Notes: generated from the letters alone by a model not told the origin. Shown: positions 15,221 through 24,689, numbered from the stretch's first letter. The stretch is 64,000 nucleotides of DNA from Massilia sp. 9I (GCF_902506415.1 NZ_LR733275.1:2457795-2521794); one strand, 5' to 3'. Translations and numbers: made by a program.

Positions 15221-16585
15221 TCAGGGTGTGGCCTTGATCGCGCCGCGGTACAAGGCGTCAGTGATGCGTTCCTGGAAGCGCGCCTCGGACGAGAAGCGCC
15301 CTGGCCGGGTGTCCGGATCCGCGCCGACGCCGCTGGCGGCATAGATCATGCCATTTTTCGTCTGCGGGTCGAACACGAAGAGCGCGTTCAGCCCCCAGGC
15401 CCAGCCGAGGTGCCCGACGCCCGTGAAACCGCCGCCCTCGACCAGGCGGTCGCCGCGCGCCCGCCCGTCCTTGAACGCGCTGGCGTCCACGAAGTGCTGG
15501 TTGCCCAGGCCCCAGGCCTGGTACAGGCCGTGATAGGTGCCGCCGTCGCCGCTGGCGCTGCCGTTGGCGCCCTCCTGGATCGTCCATTGGCGCGACAGCA
15601 TGGTCTTGACCGTCTCCGGCTTGAGGATCTGCTTCGCGCCGTGCCGCCCTTCGTTCATCAGCATCAGCATGATCTGCGCCAGTTCACCGGTCGAGATGCG
15701 CAGGCTGCCCTGGGGCCCGAACAGGGTGCCGTTGGTGCCGACGGCGTAAGCTTCCAGACCGCCCGGCGCCGTCGGGGGCTGGATGTGGAAGTCGTCGGAC
15801 TGAGCGATCCACGGCCCCTGCGGGTCCCAGCGCTCGGCGCCGTCCTTCTCGCGCTTGCGGTAGAGGGTCGCGACGTCATCGATGCGCGCGGGGGCGAAGT
15901 CGGCCAGGTAGAAGCCGGCATTGAGGCCCATCGGGTCGAAGACCAGGCGCCGCATCAGGCGGTCGAAGCGCTCGCGCGAGGCGGCTTCCATGACGGTTGC
16001 GACCAGCCCGTAGTTGAAGTTCACGTACTCGAACCAGCCACCCGGTGCGTGCGTGCTCGACCACATCGCGCCGCTGCCGTACAGGCGCCCGCCGGGTAGC
16101 AGCACTTCCTTCAGGCTGGCGCGAGGCTCGAACTTGAAGCCGCCCTCATCGCGCAGGGATGAAGTATGCGTGAGCAGCATGCGCAGGGTGATCGGCTGGT
16201 CCGGGAAATGCGGGTTGCGCAGTTTGTAGCCCAGGTAGTCGCTCACATCACGGTCCAGCGACAGCACGCCCTGCTCCACCAGCTTCATGGCGCCGATGCT
16301 CGTCACGAACTTCGAGATAGAGGCGATGCGGAACATCGTGTCCGCATCCATCGGAAGCGCAGTCGCCGTGGCGGTCGCTAGGCGCTTGACCCCGAACTGG
16401 CGGCTGTAGACGATCTCGCCACCGCGGATTGCCGCCACCGACAGGCCCGGCAGCGGCATGGCGGGATCGTCGACGACGGCCTGAAGCCGGTGGCTCAAGG
16501 CCTCGGCCTGCGCCGCCGCCAAGGGCGCGGCGCAGGCCGACTGGCTCAGGATCGCGAGGGAAGCCATCGCCAGCAGCGCCCGCAC
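15221..16585 (-). CDS. Secreted beta-lactamase-family serine hydrolase (class C/PBP4*-like)
   Basis: Predicted periplasmic serine hydrolase of 454 aa. A signal peptide covers about residues 1-19 (VRALLAMASLAILSQSACA). The catalytic motifs are S-x-x-K at Ser89-Lys92, Y-x-N at Tyr187-Asn189, and the family hallmark LLTHTSSL at 137-144. The third motif region (HLGWAWG) is atypical. The family includes esterases, D-aminopeptidases and beta-lactamases, so resistance should not be assumed. The start is GTG at 16585, 1 nt beyond the DUF885 stop; it puts a basic residue before the hydrophobic core. The ATG at codon 7 gives a truncated leader, and the longer frame would overlap DUF885. Confidence 0.85.
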   Translation of the reverse strand: MRALLAMASLAILSQSACAAPLAAAQAEALSHRLQAVVDDPAMPLPGLSVAAIRGGEIVYSRQFGVKRLATATATALPMDADTMFRIASISKFVTSIGAMKLVEQGVLSLDRDVSDYLGYKLRNPHFPDQPITLRMLLTHTSSLRDEGGFKFEPRASLKEVLLPGGRLYGSGAMWSSTHAPGGWFEYVNFNYGLVATVMEAASRERFDRLMRRLVFDPMGLNAGFYLADFAPARIDDVATLYRKREKDGAERWDPQGPWIAQSDDFHIQPPTAPGGLEAYAVGTNGTLFGPQGSLRISTGELAQIMLMLMNEGRHGAKQILKPETVKTMLSRQWTIQEGANGSASGDGGTYHGLYQAWGLGNQHFVDASAFKDGRARGDRLVEGGGFTGVGHLGWAWGLNALFVFDPQTKNGMIYAASGVGADPDTRPGRFSSEARFQERITDALYRGAIKATP

Positions 16586-16586
16586 T

Positions 16587-18419
16587 TCAAGCCTTCTTCT
16601 GCTTGGCGATCCAGCCGTCCACCAGCTCGCCCAGCACGTCGAGCGGCACCGAGCCCGCACCCAGCACCAGGTCGTGGAAGGCCGGCAGCGAGAACTTGGA
16701 ACCCAGTTCCTTCTTCGCCTTCTCGCGCAGGTCGATGATGCGCAGCATGCCGATCATGTAGGCATTGGCCTGGCCCGGCCAGGCGACGTAGCGCTCGACT
16801 TCCTGCGCGCCGATGCCGTAGTCGATCGCCTGCTGGCGGGTCCAGCCCTTGGTGTGCAGGCCGGTGTCGACCACCAGGCGGCGCGCGCGGAACAGTTCCG
16901 AGCCGAGGGCGCCGAGCAGGCCCGGGACGTCGCCTTCGTACCAGCCCTGCTCGACCGCCAGGCGCTCGGTGTACAGCGCCCAGCCTTCCGAGTGGGCGCT
17001 GCCGCCGCTGAAGATGCGCTGGCTGCGGTATTTCGGGATGCCGGTCAGCTCCTGCTGGATCGCCAGCTGGAAGTGGTGGCCCGGCACCGCCTCGTGGTAG
17101 GACAGGCTGCGCATGCGGATCATGTCAAAAGTCGGGCCGCGCATCGGTACCCAGAAGATGCCCGGACGGGTCCCGTCCGGCGCCGGCAGCGTGTAGTGGG
17201 CGGCGGCGGACGGCTCTGTCAGTGGAGGTTCGCGGCGCACTTCGACCGGGGCGCGCGGCTTCAGGTTGAACAGCGCGGCGCTCCTGCGCTCGGCGTCCTT
17301 CACCATTTCCGCGTAGCTGGCCAGGATCGCCGGGCGTGGGTCGCCCTCGCCCTTCGGCTGGAAGCGCGCGTCGAGCTGCTTCATGCGTTCTTCGATATTG
17401 CCTTCGACAAGGCCGAGCGAGCGCAGGTGCTTGTCCATCTCGCCTTCGATGCGCGCCACTTCGCGCAGGCCGATCTCGTGGATCTCGTTCGGGGTCAGCT
17501 TGGTGCTGGTGAAGTTCTCGACCGCGCGCGCGTAGGCTGCCGCGCCGTTCGGCAGGCGCGAGATGCCGGCCACGTCGCCGGTGCGCGGCTGCAGTTCCAC
17601 CATGAAGTCTTGCACCCGCTTGTACGACGGGCGAATGCGTTCTTCGACGATGCGGGCGGCGCGCGCCAGCGCGGCGTTGCGGGCATCGACGCTCAGGCCT
17701 TCCATCTTCTCGGTGCGCTGCGCCAGGGAGGTGACCAGCACGTTCTCATTGGCGGCCGGCTTGAGGAAGCTGTCGACCTGGAACTTGGCGCGCTCGAGGA
17801 TGAAGCGCGGCGGGATCAGCGACTTGGCCGCGGCTTCGCGCGCACGCACCAGTGCTTCATCCATGCGGGTGCCGATTTGATCGAGGCGCGCCAGGTAGCT
17901 GTCGACGTCCTGCGGATTGCGCAGCGGGTGCGTGGTGGTCATGAAGTTGACCAGGCCGACCTGTACCCCGCTGAACTGCGAGAAGATAAAGGAATGGTCC
18001 TCGAAGGGCTCGTTGGCGATCACGTTCTGCAGCGACCAGCGCATGACGGACGCCGAGATACGCTGGTTCTCGTCGAGCGGGCCGGCGCTCCACTTGTCCA
18101 GGCGCGCGAGGCCGGTTTGCGCCAGTGCGCGCATCTTGGCGCGCTGGGCTTTGGTCAACGGAGTCAGCTCGCGATCCAGGCGCGCCTGCTCGGCGCCGCT
18201 GAAGTACTGGGTCGAGGTGGCCAGTTGCGGATTCATGCGCACCCAGTCCTCTGCGAACTTCTCGGCCCAGGTGTCGAAGGCCTTGTTCGGCTTGGCGGCT
18301 GCCGCCTTCGCTGCCGGCGCCGCACTCGCCGCGGTCGGCAGGATGGCAAGGCCGATGGCGGCGGGGAGGAACAGTGCGCCGATGGCGGCGCGCAGGCTGC
18401 GCTGGCGGAGGGATGGCAT
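16587..18419 (-). CDS. DUF885 family secreted metallopeptidase-like protein
   Basis: A 610-aa protein with a Sec leader (MPSLRQRS then a hydrophobic stretch to AASA, about residue 33). It carries the DUF885 zinc-site motif HEAVPGHHF (HExxPGHH) and a downstream GGSAHSEGWALYTERL helix supplying the third ligand. Members are largely helical, M32/M3-like peptidases whose substrates are poorly known. The ATG at 18419 has AAGGAAG about 10 nt upstream; the longer in-frame start would bury the leader. It heads the minus-strand set DUF885, serine hydrolase, S51 peptidase, which may cooperate in peptide turnover. Confidence 0.88.
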   Translation of the reverse strand: MPSLRQRSLRAAIGALFLPAAIGLAILPTAASAAPAAKAAAAKPNKAFDTWAEKFAEDWVRMNPQLATSTQYFSGAEQARLDRELTPLTKAQRAKMRALAQTGLARLDKWSAGPLDENQRISASVMRWSLQNVIANEPFEDHSFIFSQFSGVQVGLVNFMTTTHPLRNPQDVDSYLARLDQIGTRMDEALVRAREAAAKSLIPPRFILERAKFQVDSFLKPAANENVLVTSLAQRTEKMEGLSVDARNAALARAARIVEERIRPSYKRVQDFMVELQPRTGDVAGISRLPNGAAAYARAVENFTSTKLTPNEIHEIGLREVARIEGEMDKHLRSLGLVEGNIEERMKQLDARFQPKGEGDPRPAILASYAEMVKDAERRSAALFNLKPRAPVEVRREPPLTEPSAAAHYTLPAPDGTRPGIFWVPMRGPTFDMIRMRSLSYHEAVPGHHFQLAIQQELTGIPKYRSQRIFSGGSAHSEGWALYTERLAVEQGWYEGDVPGLLGALGSELFRARRLVVDTGLHTKGWTRQQAIDYGIGAQEVERYVAWPGQANAYMIGMLRIIDLREKAKKELGSKFSLPAFHDLVLGAGSVPLDVLGELVDGWIAKQKKA

Positions 18420-18587
18420 CGTGGTCTCGCTTCCTTTTCGTAGTTGGTCGTCGGCGTCATGCGTCGTGCTTGCCGCGGAGGAATCTAACATGGAAAAGGT
18501 CGAAACAACAATCTGTACACGGGCTGCTCGGCAGGCGGCGAAAGCTGGACTATGATGGGCCGCTGCAAGATCATCTCAACATTTTTA

Positions 18588-18604
18588 TTGAAATAATATT
18601 TCAA
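18588..18604. promoter_or_regulatory. Inverted repeat upstream of the ThuA-like gene
   Basis: Perfect 7-3-7 dyad TTGAAAT-AAT-ATTTCAA ending 13 nt before the start codon, in an unusually AT-rich stretch. It occupies the place of the ribosome site, so it fits a repressor operator or leader structure. The cognate regulator is unknown. Confidence 0.5.
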
Positions 18605-18617
18605 AAATCGTCCATTT

Positions 18618-19391
18618 ATGAAATCTTCTTTCACGATTTCCGTACTGCTGGTCAGTTCCATGCTACTGGCCCTGCCCGCCCAGGCCGAGCAGTTCAAGGT
18701 CCTGCTGTTCACCAAGACCGCCGGCTGGCATCACGACGCCGTGCATGAAGGCGTGAGCGCCGTGCAGGAACTGGGCAAGCTGCACGACTTCGGCGTGTTC
18801 TGGACGGCCGATGCCGGCCGGGTGATGAACGACGCCGAACTGTCGAAGTACCAGGCCGTGATCTTCCTGTTGACCACCGGCGACGTGCTGGACGACGCCC
18901 AGCAGGCTGCCTTCGAGCGCTACATCCGCAAGGGCGGCGGTTTCGTCGGCGTGCACAGCGCCTCGGACACCGAGTATGGCTGGCCGTGGTACACGAAAAT
19001 GGTCGGGCACATGTTCAAGGTGCACCCGGCGGTGCAGACCGCCGTGCTGCAGGTCCGCGAGCGCAACTTCCCCGGCATGGAGCGCTTCGCGCCGCGCACC
19101 CTGTTCACCGACGAGTGGTACGAATTCGGCCCGGCGACTTCAAGCAAGCTGACCTACCTGCTCACGGTCGACGAGAGCACCTACAAGCCCGAAACGACAT
19201 GGCCGGACCGCCAGGGCAAGGGCATGGGCGCCTTCCACCCGATCAGCTGGTACCAGCCCTACGAGGGCGGGCGCGCTTTCTACACGGCGCTGGGCCACCA
19301 GGCGGCGACCTACCGCGATCCGGTCTTCATGCACCACCTGTACGGCGGCATCTACTGGGCCGCGACCGGACGCGGCTTCCGGGCCGAATGA
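18618..19391 (+). CDS. Secreted ThuA-like domain protein
   Basis: A 257-aa protein with a signal peptide (residues 1-23, ending PAQA) and a ThuA (trehalose-utilisation/GATase1-like) fold: KVLLFTKTAGWHHDAV, a GGGFVGVHSASDTEYGWPWY central loop, HPAVQTAV and a closing PISWYQPYEGGRAFYTALGH. These often occur in carbohydrate degradation contexts, but no sugar genes are adjacent here, so the role is open. ATG at 18618; no Shine-Dalgarno is visible and the leader contains a dyad at 18588-18604. It converges 3 nt from fixH. Confidence 0.85.
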   Translation: MKSSFTISVLLVSSMLLALPAQAEQFKVLLFTKTAGWHHDAVHEGVSAVQELGKLHDFGVFWTADAGRVMNDAELSKYQAVIFLLTTGDVLDDAQQAAFERYIRKGGGFVGVHSASDTEYGWPWYTKMVGHMFKVHPAVQTAVLQVRERNFPGMERFAPRTLFTDEWYEFGPATSSKLTYLLTVDESTYKPETTWPDRQGKGMGAFHPISWYQPYEGGRAFYTALGHQAATYRDPVFMHHLYGGIYWAATGRGFRAE

Positions 19392-19394
19392 ACA

Positions 19395-19931
19395 TCACTG
19401 CGCGTCAGCGACGATCGCGAGCACCGGCTCCTTCGACCAGCTCCAGCTGCGCGCCAGCCGCCAGTCGCGCGCGCCCCCTTCGACCACGACCTGCCAGTGG
19501 GTCGCGGCCAAGCCGGGCGCTTCGGCGCTGAAGCGTCCCCGCGCATCCGGCAGCGCTTCGAGCACGCGGTCGCGTTCCGGCTGGGTCGGGTGCGCCAGGC
19601 GGATGTGGAACGGCGCCCGTACCGGTTCGCCATGGGTGCGCAGGCTCCCGGTGATGCGGCCTGCCTGCGCGTCATACGCTGCTTCGAACGCCAGTCCCAG
19701 CCTGCTGGCCGCGCGGTCGCGGCGCAGCTCCTGGTTGATGGCCTTGCCCTGCTTGTAGTAGTCGCCCACCACCATCGCATCCGGGCGGCTGATCGCCAGC
19801 CAGGTGGTGATCGCGCCGGCCACCAGCACCAGCACCGGCCCGACCATCAGCAGCCACGGCCAGCGGTGCCGGTACCAGGGCGTGGCGGCTGCAATACTCA
19901 AATTGGCTTGCATAGGCTTCTCTTCCATCAT
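19395..19931 (-). CDS. fixH: FixH/CcoH, cbb3 oxidase assembly protein
   Basis: Single-span membrane protein needed for assembly or stability of cbb3 oxidase. The 178 aa have a short cytoplasmic N-terminus, one transmembrane helix (about residues 24-47, WPWLLMVGPVLVLVAGAITTW), the family motif MVVGDYYKQGKAIN just after it, and a periplasmic beta domain. The ATG at 19931 overlaps the ccoG stop as ATGA, indicating translational coupling; a second ATG six codons in is possible. It is last in the ccoNOQPG-fixH set. Confidence 0.92.
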   Translation of the reverse strand: MMEEKPMQANLSIAAATPWYRHRWPWLLMVGPVLVLVAGAITTWLAISRPDAMVVGDYYKQGKAINQELRRDRAASRLGLAFEAAYDAQAGRITGSLRTHGEPVRAPFHIRLAHPTQPERDRVLEALPDARGRFSAEAPGLAATHWQVVVEGGARDWRLARSWSWSKEPVLAIVADAQ

Positions 19932-21307
19932 TTGGGGACGATGAACACGGCGTCTTCCGTCACCTGCAGCGAGCTGCGCTCGCTCGATGCGAGGGTGAAG
20001 GCGATGTGGTTCGATCCGGGCTTGCCGTCGCCGCCGGCGATGCGCACCCGCACCGGCAGCATGCGCGTGGTGGCGGCGTCGATCTCCACCATGTCCTCGT
20101 CTGCTATCTTGGCCGTGGCGATACCTTCCACCGTGATGCGTAGCCGCTGCGGTTCTTCAAGCGTATTCATCAGCTGCAGGCGATAGACGTTCTCGATCAT
20201 GCCGTCCTCCACTTCGCGGCCCATCGAGCCGCGGTCGCGGATCACATCCAGCTTGAGCGGATTGCGCAGTGCAATCGAGGCGACCATGGCGGTGCCGAAG
20301 ATGGCCAGCACGGTGGTGTAGATCAGTACGCGGGGCCGCAATACGCGTTGCCGTACCTCGCTTGGGCTCAAGTTGCCCGCCAGTGCGTTCTCGGTGGCGT
20401 AGCGAATCAGGCCGCGCGGGCGCTGGACCTTGTCCATCACGCTGTTGCAGGCGTCCACGCAAGCGGCGCAGCCGATGCATTCATACTGCAGGCCCTTGCG
20501 GATGTCGATCCCGGTCGGGCATACCTGCACGCACATGCTGCAGTCGATGCAGTCGCCCGCACCCTTGCTGCCCATGCGCGGGCTGCGCGGCTCGCCGCGG
20601 CCCGCGTCGTAGGTCACGATCAGGGTGTCCTTGTCGAACATCGCACTCTGGAAGCGCGCGTACGGGCACATGTACTTGCAGACCTGCTCGCGCAGCCAGC
20701 CGGCATTGCCGTAGGTCGCGAGCGCATAGAACAGCACCCAGAACGCTTCCCACGGCCCCAGGCCGAACGAGGCAATGCCGGAACCGAGCGAACGCACCGG
20801 CGCGAAGTAGCCGACGAAGGTAAAGCCGGTCCACAGCGCCACCAGCCCCCAGGCGGCATGCTTGCCGCCCTTGCGCGCGATCTTCTCCAAGGTCCAGGGC
20901 TGGCGGTCGAGGCGGATGCGGGCGCTCCTCGCTCCTTCGAACTTGCGCTCGATCCAGAGGAAGATTTCGGTGTACACCGTCTGCGGGCAGGCGAAGCCGC
21001 ACCACACCCGCCCCGCCACCGCAGTCACCAGGAACAGCCCGTAGGCGCACAGGATCAGCAGCGCGGCCAGGTAGATGAAGTCCTGCGGCCACAGCACCAG
21101 TCCGAACAGGTAGAACTTGCGGCTGGCCAGGTCGAACAGGACCGCCTGGCGGCCATGCATCTGGATCCAGGGCAGGCCGTAGAACAGCAGCTGGGTGAGC
21201 CAGACGCAGGCCCAGCGCAGCGAGGCGTAGCGGCCCTTGACTTCGCGCGGGTAGATTTCTTCGCGCGCGGCGTACATGCGGATCACGGCCTCCTTCGGCG
21301 CGTTCAT
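19928..21307 (-). CDS. ccoG: CcoG/RdxA-type cytochrome c oxidase accessory protein (polyferredoxin, copper handling)
   Basis: A 459-aa membrane polyferredoxin thought to reduce Cu(II) to Cu(I) for cbb3 assembly. It has several transmembrane helices, a C-x3-C motif in a helix (VWCGFACP, Cys103/Cys107), a second (QVCKYMCP, Cys210/Cys214), and two ferredoxin clusters with Cys253/256/259/263 and Cys277/280/283/287. A C-terminal Ig-like FixG domain follows (about 345-459). The ATG at 21307 overlaps the ccoP TGA as ATGA. Length and domain order are normal for the family. Confidence 0.95.
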   Translation of the reverse strand: MNAPKEAVIRMYAAREEIYPREVKGRYASLRWACVWLTQLLFYGLPWIQMHGRQAVLFDLASRKFYLFGLVLWPQDFIYLAALLILCAYGLFLVTAVAGRVWCGFACPQTVYTEIFLWIERKFEGARSARIRLDRQPWTLEKIARKGGKHAAWGLVALWTGFTFVGYFAPVRSLGSGIASFGLGPWEAFWVLFYALATYGNAGWLREQVCKYMCPYARFQSAMFDKDTLIVTYDAGRGEPRSPRMGSKGAGDCIDCSMCVQVCPTGIDIRKGLQYECIGCAACVDACNSVMDKVQRPRGLIRYATENALAGNLSPSEVRQRVLRPRVLIYTTVLAIFGTAMVASIALRNPLKLDVIRDRGSMGREVEDGMIENVYRLQLMNTLEEPQRLRITVEGIATAKIADEDMVEIDAATTRMLPVRVRIAGGDGKPGSNHIAFTLASSERSSLQVTEDAVFIVPK

Positions 21308-22239
21308 TTTGCTTGCGCCATCACGGTGGGTTCATTGGACAGGCTCCACACATAGGCCGCCAGCACGTGCACCTTCTCTTCGCCGAGGAACTCGCCGAAG
21401 GCCGGCATGGTATTGGTGCGGCCCTTGCGGATGGTTTCCATCACGGTCTCCTGGCTGCCGCCGTAGAGCCAGGTCTTGTCCGCCAGGTTCGGGGCGCCAA
21501 GCAGGGGGTTGCCCTTGCCCTCGACGCCGTGGCAGGCCACGCAGGCGGCGAACTTCGGTTTGCCGAAGGCGACCTTGATCGGGTCCGCGGTGAGGCCGGA
21601 CAAGTTGCGCACGTAATGCGCCACGCTCTCGATGTCCTTGTCCGAGCCGAGCGCCGCGCCCATCGGCGGCATGGCGCCCACGCGGCCGTGCATGATGGTC
21701 TGCTTGATCACCGAGGGTTCGCCGCCGTGCAGCCAGTCGCGATCCGCCAGGTTCGGGAAGCCTTTGCTGCCGCGCGCATCCGAACCGTGGCACTGGGCGC
21801 AGTAGGTCAGGAACAGGCGCTCGCCGATGGCGTGGGCCTGCGGGTCGGCGGCCACCGCCTTCAGGTCCTGGGTGGCGTACTTGGCGAACAGGGGGCCATA
21901 GTCGGCCTTGGCCTGCTTCAGCTCCGCCTTGTATTCGCCCGTGGAGTTCCACCCGAGCCTTCCAGCGTAGCTGCCCAGGCCCGGATACAGCGCCAGGTAG
22001 GCGAAGCCGAATGCGATGGTGAGCCAGAACAGCACGATCCACCAGCGGGGCATCGGCGTATTCAGTTCGGTCAAGTCTTCGTCCCAGACATGGCCGGTGG
22101 TTTTCTCGGGCTTGCCGTCGGCGCCCAGCTTCACGCGGTAGGTGGACTGCGACCACAGCAGGATGCCGCAGCCCAGGATCGACAGCACCGTGATGATGGC
22201 GACGTACCAGTGCCAGAACGTGTTGAAGAAATCAGCCAC
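21304..22239 (-). CDS. ccoP: cbb3-type cytochrome c oxidase subunit III (diheme c)
   Basis: Membrane-anchored diheme cytochrome c feeding electrons to CcoO/CcoN. The 311 aa have an N-terminal helix, the WW-containing second helix (MPRWWIVLFWLTIAFGFAYL, about 63-82), and heme sites CAQCH (147-151) and CVACH (233-237) with downstream Met ligands. The GTG at 22239 was chosen because GAGGAGAG sits 6 nt upstream and the protein then begins VADFFNTFWH like other CcoP. The ATG five codons earlier would contain the ribosome site itself. The GTG overlaps the ccoQ stop by 8 nt. Confidence 0.95.
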   Translation of the reverse strand: MADFFNTFWHWYVAIITVLSILGCGILLWSQSTYRVKLGADGKPEKTTGHVWDEDLTELNTPMPRWWIVLFWLTIAFGFAYLALYPGLGSYAGRLGWNSTGEYKAELKQAKADYGPLFAKYATQDLKAVAADPQAHAIGERLFLTYCAQCHGSDARGSKGFPNLADRDWLHGGEPSVIKQTIMHGRVGAMPPMGAALGSDKDIESVAHYVRNLSGLTADPIKVAFGKPKFAACVACHGVEGKGNPLLGAPNLADKTWLYGGSQETVMETIRKGRTNTMPAFGEFLGEEKVHVLAAYVWSLSNEPTVMAQAK

Positions 22240-22396
22240 GGTCGCTCTCCTCATCCGCGAACGGCAGGCGTGCAGCGGTATCGAAATCGCTGCGCTTGCG
22301 TACTACGTAGGTCCAGCCGACGATGCCGAGGAAGGTCGCGAAGCTGACGACCGTCATGACGCTGCTCGCGTTGTCAAAAATGTGTTGGAGTGCCAT
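22232..22396 (-). CDS. ccoQ: cbb3-type cytochrome oxidase subunit IV (CcoQ/FixQ)
   Basis: A 54-aa single-span protein that stabilises the cbb3 complex. It begins MALQHIFDNASSVMTVVS, then a helix running to about residue 32, then a charged tail (RKRSDFDTAARLPFADEE) typical of CcoQ. ATG at 22396, 1 nt after the ccoO stop; its TGA lies inside the start region of ccoP. It was found by reading the gap between ccoO and ccoP. Confidence 0.92.
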   Translation of the reverse strand: MALQHIFDNASSVMTVVSFATFLGIVGWTYVVRKRSDFDTAARLPFADEESDRG

Positions 22397-22397
22397 G

Positions 22398-23012
22398 TCA
22401 GTTCCTCGTCTTGATCTGGGTGCCCAGGCCCTGCAGGTAGGCGATCAGGGCGTCCTGCTCGGTCTTGCCGCTCACCTCTTCCGGCGCCGCTGCGATCTCG
22501 GCTTCGCTATAGGGCACGCCAATGCGGCGCATTGCGCGCATCTTGGGCATGATCTCGGCCGGGTTCAGCTTCGCCTTGGCCAGCCACGGATAGCCCGGCA
22601 TGTTCGACTCCGGCACCACGTCGCGCGGGTTGTCGAGGTGGGTGCGGTGCCATTCGTCGCTGTAGCGGCCGCCCACGCGCGCCAGGTCCGGGCCGGTGCG
22701 CTTGGAACCCCACTGGAACGGGTGGTCGTAGACGAATTCGCCGGCCACCGAGTAGTGGCCGTAGCGCTCGGTCTCGGCGCGGAACGGACGGATCATCTGC
22801 GAGTGGCAGTTGTAGCAGCCTTCGCGGATGTAGACGTCGCGGCCCGCCAGGCGCAGCGGCGAATAGGGTTTCAGGCCCGCCACCGGTTCGGTGGTGGACT
22901 TCTGGAAGAACAGCGGCACGATCTCGACCAGGCCGCCGAAGGAGATCACGAGCAGCACCAGGCCAATCAGGAGCCAGGGGTTCTTCTCGATCCATTCATG
23001 TGTAAATTTCAT
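22398..23012 (-). CDS. ccoO: cbb3-type cytochrome c oxidase subunit II (monoheme c)
   Basis: Membrane-anchored monoheme cytochrome c. The 204 aa have an N-terminal anchor (about 13-35, [19 protein letters not shown]) and the heme site CYNCH at 66-70 in the family context [17 protein letters not shown], with Met in [10 protein letters not shown] as axial ligand. ATG at 23012, 15 nt after ccoN. The length is standard. Confidence 0.97.
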   Translation of the reverse strand: MKFTHEWIEKNPWLLIGLVLLVISFGGLVEIVPLFFQKSTTEPVAGLKPYSPLRLAGRDVYIREGCYNCHSQMIRPFRAETERYGHYSVAGEFVYDHPFQWGSKRTGPDLARVGGRYSDEWHRTHLDNPRDVVPESNMPGYPWLAKAKLNPAEIMPKMRAMRRIGVPYSEAEIAAAPEEVSGKTEQDALIAYLQGLGTQIKTRN

Positions 23013-23027
23013 TGTGTGCTCCGGTGT

Positions 23028-24482
23028 TCAGGCGTGCGCAGGGTCGAGCTGCGCGCTATTCATGTGCGGCTTCGCGGACGGGATGCGGGCATCCACACTC
23101 TTGGTGCCGCTCAGCGTCTTCCAGGTGTTGAAGGCCATCAGCGCCATGCCAGACAGGTAAAGGAAGCCGCCGGTGAAGCGGATCGCGTAGCAGGGGTAGG
23201 TCGCCTTGACGCTCTCGGCGAAGGTGTAGGTCAGGGTGCCGTCCGCGTTCACCGCGCGCCACATCAGGCCCTGCATCACGCCGGCGATCCACATCGAGGC
23301 GATGTACAGCACGATGCCGATGGTGGCCACCCAAAAGTGCGTGTCGACCAAGGCCATGCTCCACATCTGCTTTCTGCCCGCCAGGCGCGGAATCAAATAG
23401 TAGATCGACCCCATCGTGATGAAGCCGACCCAGCCCAGGGCGCCGGCGTGAACGTGGGCGACGGTCCAGTCGGTGTAGTGCGACAGCGAGTTGATGGTCT
23501 TGATCGACATCATCGGGCCCTCGAAGGTGGCCATGCCGTAGAAGGAGAGCGAGACGATCAGGAACTTGAGGATCGGGTCCGAGCGCAGCTTGTGCCAGGC
23601 GCCGGCCAGGGTCATCATCCCGTTGATCATGCCGCCCCACGAAGGCGCCAGCAGGATCAGCGAGAACACCATGCCGATCGACTGGGTCCAGTCGGGCAGC
23701 GCGGTGTAGTGCAGGTGGTGCGGGCCGGCCCACATGTAGGTGAAGATCAGGGCCCAGAAGTGCACGATCGACAGGCGGTACGAATACACGGGGCGCTCGG
23801 CCTGCTTCGGGATGAAGTAATACACCATGCCCAGGTAGCCCGCGGTGAGGATGAAGCCGACCGCGTTATGGCCGTACCACCACTGGATCATCGCGTCCTG
23901 CACGCCGGCATAGACGGAATAGGACTTCATGGCCGACACCGGCACCACCGCGCCGTTCACCACGTGCAGGATGGCGACCGCCAGGATGTAGGCGCCGAAG
24001 AACCAGTTGGCGACGTAGATGTGCTGCACGCGGCGCTTGATGATGGTGCCGAAGAAGACCACGGCGTAGGCCACCCACACGACGGTGATCAAGAGCGCGA
24101 TCGGCCATTCCAGCTCGGCGTATTCCTTGCCGCGGGTGAAGCCCATGGGCAGCGAAATGGCGGCCGAGACCAGCACCGCCTGCCAGCCCCAGAAGGTGAA
24201 GCTGGCCAGGCGGTCCGAGAACAGGCGCACCTGGCAGGTCCGCTGCACCACGTAGTAGGAAGTGGCGAACAGGCCGCAGATGCCGAAGGCGAAGATGACC
24301 GCATTGGTGTGCAGCGGACGCAGACGTCCATAGCTGAGCCACGCGATGTCGAAATTGAGCGCGGGCCAGGCCAACTGGGCCGCGATGAAGACGCCTGCGG
24401 CCATGCCGATCACGCCCCACACGACGGTCGCGATGGCAAACTGGCGCACGATCTTGTAGTTATAGTTTAGACTGCTGTCCAA
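23028..24482 (-). CDS. ccoN: cbb3-type cytochrome c oxidase subunit I
   Basis: Catalytic heme-copper subunit with 12 transmembrane helices, reducing O2 at high affinity. It shows [13 protein letters not shown] (low-spin heme His), [11 protein letters not shown] (Cu_B His and the cross-linked Tyr region), WAGPHHLHY and [13 protein letters not shown] (heme ligands). The start is a TTG at 24482 with AGGAGAG 6 nt upstream, giving [16 protein letters not shown], which matches CcoN N-termini and a 484-aa length. In-frame ATGs further up have no ribosome site and would run across the FNR box. An FNR promoter is at 24522-24563. Confidence 0.95.
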   Translation of the reverse strand: MDSSLNYNYKIVRQFAIATVVWGVIGMAAGVFIAAQLAWPALNFDIAWLSYGRLRPLHTNAVIFAFGICGLFATSYYVVQRTCQVRLFSDRLASFTFWGWQAVLVSAAISLPMGFTRGKEYAELEWPIALLITVVWVAYAVVFFGTIIKRRVQHIYVANWFFGAYILAVAILHVVNGAVVPVSAMKSYSVYAGVQDAMIQWWYGHNAVGFILTAGYLGMVYYFIPKQAERPVYSYRLSIVHFWALIFTYMWAGPHHLHYTALPDWTQSIGMVFSLILLAPSWGGMINGMMTLAGAWHKLRSDPILKFLIVSLSFYGMATFEGPMMSIKTINSLSHYTDWTVAHVHAGALGWVGFITMGSIYYLIPRLAGRKQMWSMALVDTHFWVATIGIVLYIASMWIAGVMQGLMWRAVNADGTLTYTFAESVKATYPCYAIRFTGGFLYLSGMALMAFNTWKTLSGTKSVDARIPSAKPHMNSAQLDPAHA

Positions 24483-24521
24483 GATGCTCTCCTGAAAATA
24501 CCTTGATGGATGACAATCAGG

Positions 24522-24563
24522 AGTGTCGTTTTTCGCGCTGTAAATTTCCTTGATGTGAATCAA
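24522..24563 (-). promoter_or_regulatory. FNR-dependent promoter of ccoNOQP
   Basis: A perfect FNR site TTGAT-GTGA-ATCAA at 24550-24563 (plus-strand reading). The centre is 32 bp from a -10-like GACACT (24522-24527, minus strand), the class II (-41.5) geometry. The ccoN TTG start is about 40 nt downstream of the -10. Confidence 0.85.
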
Positions 24564-24648
24564 ATTGTTCAGCATCGGATGAGGTATGCGACAGTCTCTT
24601 GCGGCCCAGTGCGCGAGAAGCATTGACCGAAAAATCAAGGCTGCTACT

Positions 24649-24689
24649 TTGAGATGAATCAAGGTTAGACACAGACGGCCCGCCACACT
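24649..24689 (+). promoter_or_regulatory. Candidate FNR promoter of the DksA/TraR-like gene
   Basis: TTGAG-ATGA-ATCAA at 24649-24662 has one mismatch to the FNR site. A CACACT -10-like hexamer (24684-24689) is 31 bp downstream centre to centre, in the plus orientation. The gene starts at 24730. Confidence 0.5.

Noticed and set aside
15221-16585. A beta-lactamase resistance gene
   Set aside because: The S-x-x-K and Y-x-N motifs mark the broad serine hydrolase family. The third catalytic motif is atypical and the neighbours are peptidases, so a resistance call is not justified.
24623-24638. TTGAC...ATCAA pair near the ccoN promoter
   Set aside because: The spacer is 6 nt, not 4, so it is not a proper FNR site.
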